From Butyrivibrio sp. (GTDB taxonomy: Bacteria; Bacillota; Clostridia; Lachnospirales; Lachnospiraceae): DNA of 35,955 nucleotides. The stretch is taken from NCBI GenBank assembly GCA_015056575.1, contig SVGA01000030.1, positions 1 to 35,955 of the forward strand, written 5' to 3'. This document shows positions 33,875-35,955 of this stretch, piece by piece (position 1 is the first letter of the stretch; every line of letters begins with the position of its first letter). A program made the position numbers and the translations under genes. Under the pieces are notes generated by a model. It was not told the origin of the DNA, made no database searches, and saw only the letters and a list, made by a program, of their open reading frames with translations.

Positions 33875-33918
33875 ATTTGTCGGACAAGTTACAAATTTAT
33901 CAATGGGAAGTGGGTTTA

Positions 33919-34791
33919 ATGCTTTTTATCAAGGTTTTATGCGTGGTTTTAGTGGTTTTGGTTATTCTTTATCTTCTTATGATAATGCCCAGAATGACGC
34001 GCAGACCTGACAGAGAAAAGTTTACTAAAGTGCTTTATGCACACCGCGGACTTCATGATAATAATACCGATGCTCCGGAGAACTCAATGGCAGCCTTCAA
34101 GAAAGCAGTTGATGGAGGCTATGGCATCGAGTGCGATGTCCAGCTGACCAGAGATGGGATACCGGTGATCTTCCACGACTTTACTTTAAAGAGAGTTGCC
34201 CGCTATGAGAATGACAGGCAGGCTGAGGTCAAGGGCAAGGTCATCGATTACACCTACGATGAACTGCAGGAGCTGGTGCTTCTTGGCTCAAATGAGAGGA
34301 TCCCCAAGTTTGAGGACTTCCTTAAAATGGTGGACGGAAGGGTCCCTCTTATAATAGAGCTTAAGATCGAGCGGGGGGACCTTAGGGTCTGCGGCGAGGC
34401 CTGGAAGTTCCTTAAGGATTACAAGGGTGTTTACTGTATAGAATCCTTTAATCCCCTGGGGGTATGGTGGTTTAAGCACAATCACCCGGATATCATGAGA
34501 GGTCAGCTTTCCGATGAATTCCACAAGGACAAACCGGAGGAGTTCAAAGGTGTTTTGTATTTTGTATTGACAAGGCTGCTTTTTAATTTTCTCACCAAGC
34601 CTGATTTCATCGCTTTTAACCGCAATTATCCGAAGAGCATTTCTATGCAGCTGTGCAGAAGACTTTATAAGTGCACCACCGCTGCATGGACGGTGAAGAG
34701 CCAGGAGCAGCTGCGCCAAGCTCGAGAGGACTTCGACATCTATATCTTCGACAGCTTCATTCCAGAAAACGGAAGCAGAAGTGTTTTTTGA
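33919..34791 (+). CDS. Membrane-anchored glycerophosphodiester phosphodiesterase
   Basis: GDPD enzymes cut glycerophosphodiesters into glycerol-3-phosphate and an alcohol, in lipid or teichoic-acid turnover. One N-terminal helix (about 2-23, LFIKVLCVVLVVLVILYLLM) anchors it. The TIM-barrel GDPD domain shows His42-Arg43 in YAHRG, the E54-N55-S motif, GIECDVQLTRDG (Glu71, Asp73) and the second catalytic histidine His86 in IFHDFTLKR, then PLIIELK. The frame opens at 33877, but the ATG at 33919 gives the normal hydrophobic start (290 residues); a GGGAAG lies about 8 bases before it and an in-frame GTG at 33910 is possible. Which side of the membrane the domain faces is not settled by sequence. 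Confidence 0.88.
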   Translation: MLFIKVLCVVLVVLVILYLLMIMPRMTRRPDREKFTKVLYAHRGLHDNNTDAPENSMAAFKKAVDGGYGIECDVQLTRDGIPVIFHDFTLKRVARYENDRQAEVKGKVIDYTYDELQELVLLGSNERIPKFEDFLKMVDGRVPLIIELKIERGDLRVCGEAWKFLKDYKGVYCIESFNPLGVWWFKHNHPDIMRGQLSDEFHKDKPEEFKGVLYFVLTRLLFNFLTKPDFIAFNRNYPKSISMQLCRRLYKCTTAAWTVKSQEQLRQAREDFDIYIFDSFIPENGSRSVF

Positions 34792-34813
34792 CAGTAGGGT
34801 AATTCCTGTGCTG

Positions 34814-34887
34814 GCGGAATCGTCCGCATTTAGTACAGTAGTTATAAATAATGTTTATATGAAAGGTTACCGGGACTGATCCGGTAA
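34814..34887 (+). promoter_or_regulatory. Hairpins in the gdpd-ppdK gap
   Basis: GCGGA/TCCGC with loop ATCG (34814-34827) is followed by ATTTAG and could be a weak terminator of the phosphodiesterase gene. A second perfect hairpin TTACCGG/CCGGTAA (34867-34873, 34881-34887, loop of 7) lies in the ppdK leader just before its AAGAAAGG ribosome site. It might stabilise the message or regulate translation. A TATAAA at 34843-34848 is a possible -10 without a good -35. Confidence 0.4.
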
Positions 34888-34900
34888 GAAAGGTAAAAAC

Positions 34901-35955
34901 ATGGCAAACAAATGGGTTTATATGTTTAGCGAAGGCGACATGACAATGCGTAACCTTCTCGGTGGTAAGGGTGCTAACCTTGCTGAGATGACAAGCATTG
35001 GCCTTCCTGTACCTCAGGGCTTCACAATCACAACAGAGGCCTGCACACAGTATTATGAGGATGGTCGCAAGATCAACGATGAGATCATGGCTCAGGCTAT
35101 GGAAGGCGTTAAGAAGATGGAGGAGATCAACGGCAAGAAGTTTGGTGATCTTCAGAATCCTCTCCTTGTTTCTGTTCGTTCAGGTGCTCGTGCTTCCATG
35201 CCCGGTATGATGGACACAATCCTTAACCTTGGTCTTAATGACGAAGTTGTAGCAGCTATGATCAAGGGTAATCCTGATCCTGCTTTCGAGCGTTTCGTAT
35301 ATGATTCATATCGTCGTTTCATCCAGATGTTCTCTGACGTAGTTATGGAGGTTGGTAAGAAGTACTTCGAGCAGCTTATCGACCAGATGAAAGAGAAGAA
35401 GGGTGTTAAGTTCGACGTTGACCTTACAGCAGCTGACCTCAAGGAGCTGGCTGAGCAGTTCAAGGCTGAGTACAAGAAACAGCTTGGCAAGGACTTCCCT
35501 TCAGATCCCGTAGAGCAGCTTAAGCTTGCTATCGAGGCTGTATTCCGTTCATGGGATAACCCTCGTGCCAACGTATATCGTCGTGACAACGACATCCCTT
35601 ATTCATGGGGAACAGCGGTTAACGTAATGCCTATGGTATTCGGTAACCTTAACAACCAGTCCGGTACAGGTGTTGCATTCACACGTGACCCTGCTACAGG
35701 TGAGAACAAGCTTATGGGTGAGTTCCTTATCAACGCACAGGGCGAGGACGTAGTTGCAGGTGTTCGTACACCTATGCCTATCGCTCAGATGGAGCAGGAA
35801 TTCCCTGAGGCTTATGCTGAGTTCATTAAGGTTTGTGAGACTCTTGAGAATCACTACCATGACATGCAGGATATGGAGTTCACTGTAGAGAACAAGAAGC
35901 TCTACATGCTTCAGTGCCGTAACGGTAAGAGAACAGCTCCTGCTGCTCTTAAGAT
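34901..35955 (+). CDS. ppdK: Pyruvate, phosphate dikinase, 5' part (cut by window end)
   Basis: PPDK interconverts pyruvate, ATP and Pi with PEP, AMP and PPi; in many anaerobes it works in glycolysis or in PEP supply. The N-terminal nucleotide-binding domain is clear: WVYMFSEGD, LLGGKGANLAEMTSIGLPVP, the QGFTITTEAC segment, SVRSGARASMPGMMDTILNL, the FGNLNNQSGTGVAFTRDP loop, GEFLINAQGED and LYMLQCRNGKRT. Only 351 codons of about 875 are inside the window, so the central phosphohistidine and the PEP-binding domain are not seen. AAAGG lies about 7 bases before the ATG. Arginines are mostly CGT and the codon choice is strikingly uniform, unlike the AGA/AGG-rich neighbours, which fits very high expression. 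Confidence 0.95.
   Translation, partial: MANKWVYMFSEGDMTMRNLLGGKGANLAEMTSIGLPVPQGFTITTEACTQYYEDGRKINDEIMAQAMEGVKKMEEINGKKFGDLQNPLLVSVRSGARASMPGMMDTILNLGLNDEVVAAMIKGNPDPAFERFVYDSYRRFIQMFSDVVMEVGKKYFEQLIDQMKEKKGVKFDVDLTAADLKELAEQFKAEYKKQLGKDFPSDPVEQLKLAIEAVFRSWDNPRANVYRRDNDIPYSWGTAVNVMPMVFGNLNNQSGTGVAFTRDPATGENKLMGEFLINAQGEDVVAGVRTPMPIAQMEQEFPEAYAEFIKVCETLENHYHDMQDMEFTVENKKLYMLQCRNGKRTAPAALK

Overview
The window looks like chromosomal DNA of an anaerobic Firmicute, most likely a Lachnospiraceae member close to Butyrivibrio or Pseudobutyrivibrio. The reasons are moderate GC, strong GGAGG-type ribosome binding sites, AGA/AGG-rich arginine codons in ordinary genes, pyruvate phosphate dikinase, an aspartate carbamoyltransferase with a separate PyrI subunit, YkpA- and YfmM-type ABC-F proteins, a membrane EAL protein, and a giant secreted InlB-repeat protein. 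The assignment rests on gene content read by eye. I see no phage, insertion sequence, tRNA, rRNA or CRISPR array.

Layout. At 1-5128 (+) lie a short pyruvate-kinase-like protein carrying an in-frame 24-bp minisatellite, an RluA-type pseudouridine synthase, a lipoprotein and an 11-helix Na+ symporter. At 5144-6472 (-) is a Y-family DNA polymerase that converges on the symporter across a shared hairpin. At 6670-8018 are a CAP/SCP lipoprotein, a small ORF, and two gene-poor stretches with structured 103-bp-spaced repeats and a 17-bp tandem repeat. At 8077-10487 (-) is an operon with a membrane-anchored DUF5050-like propeller protein followed by pyrB and pyrI. At 10589-17767 (+) is a tight seven-gene run: pheA, ppx (with HD domain), ppk1, maf, a small acidic protein, a Cof-type HAD phosphatase and thrH. 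At 17852-19747 is a membrane EAL phosphodiesterase with a dead GGDEF region. At 19872-26418 are ykpA, purC, an unusual ParB/Srx-like plus HAD-like fusion, an MFS transporter and yfmM. At 26575-33777 is a 2400-residue secreted repeat protein. After it come a membrane-anchored glycerophosphodiesterase and the 5' part of ppdK, which is cut by the window end.

How the genes fit together. Most are housekeeping: nucleotide synthesis (pyrBI, purC), aromatic and serine/threonine-linked metabolism (pheA, thrH), polyphosphate turnover (ppx, ppk1), PEP/pyruvate conversion (pyk-like, ppdK), translation (RluA, two ABC-F proteins) and surface or signalling functions. The items most worth a second look are the ParB/Srx-HAD fusion, the repeat-expanded B domain of the pyruvate-kinase-like protein, the structured intergenic repeat whose arms change in a compensatory way between copies, and the giant surface protein without a visible wall anchor. 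I did not find a clear new multi-gene defence or mobile system.
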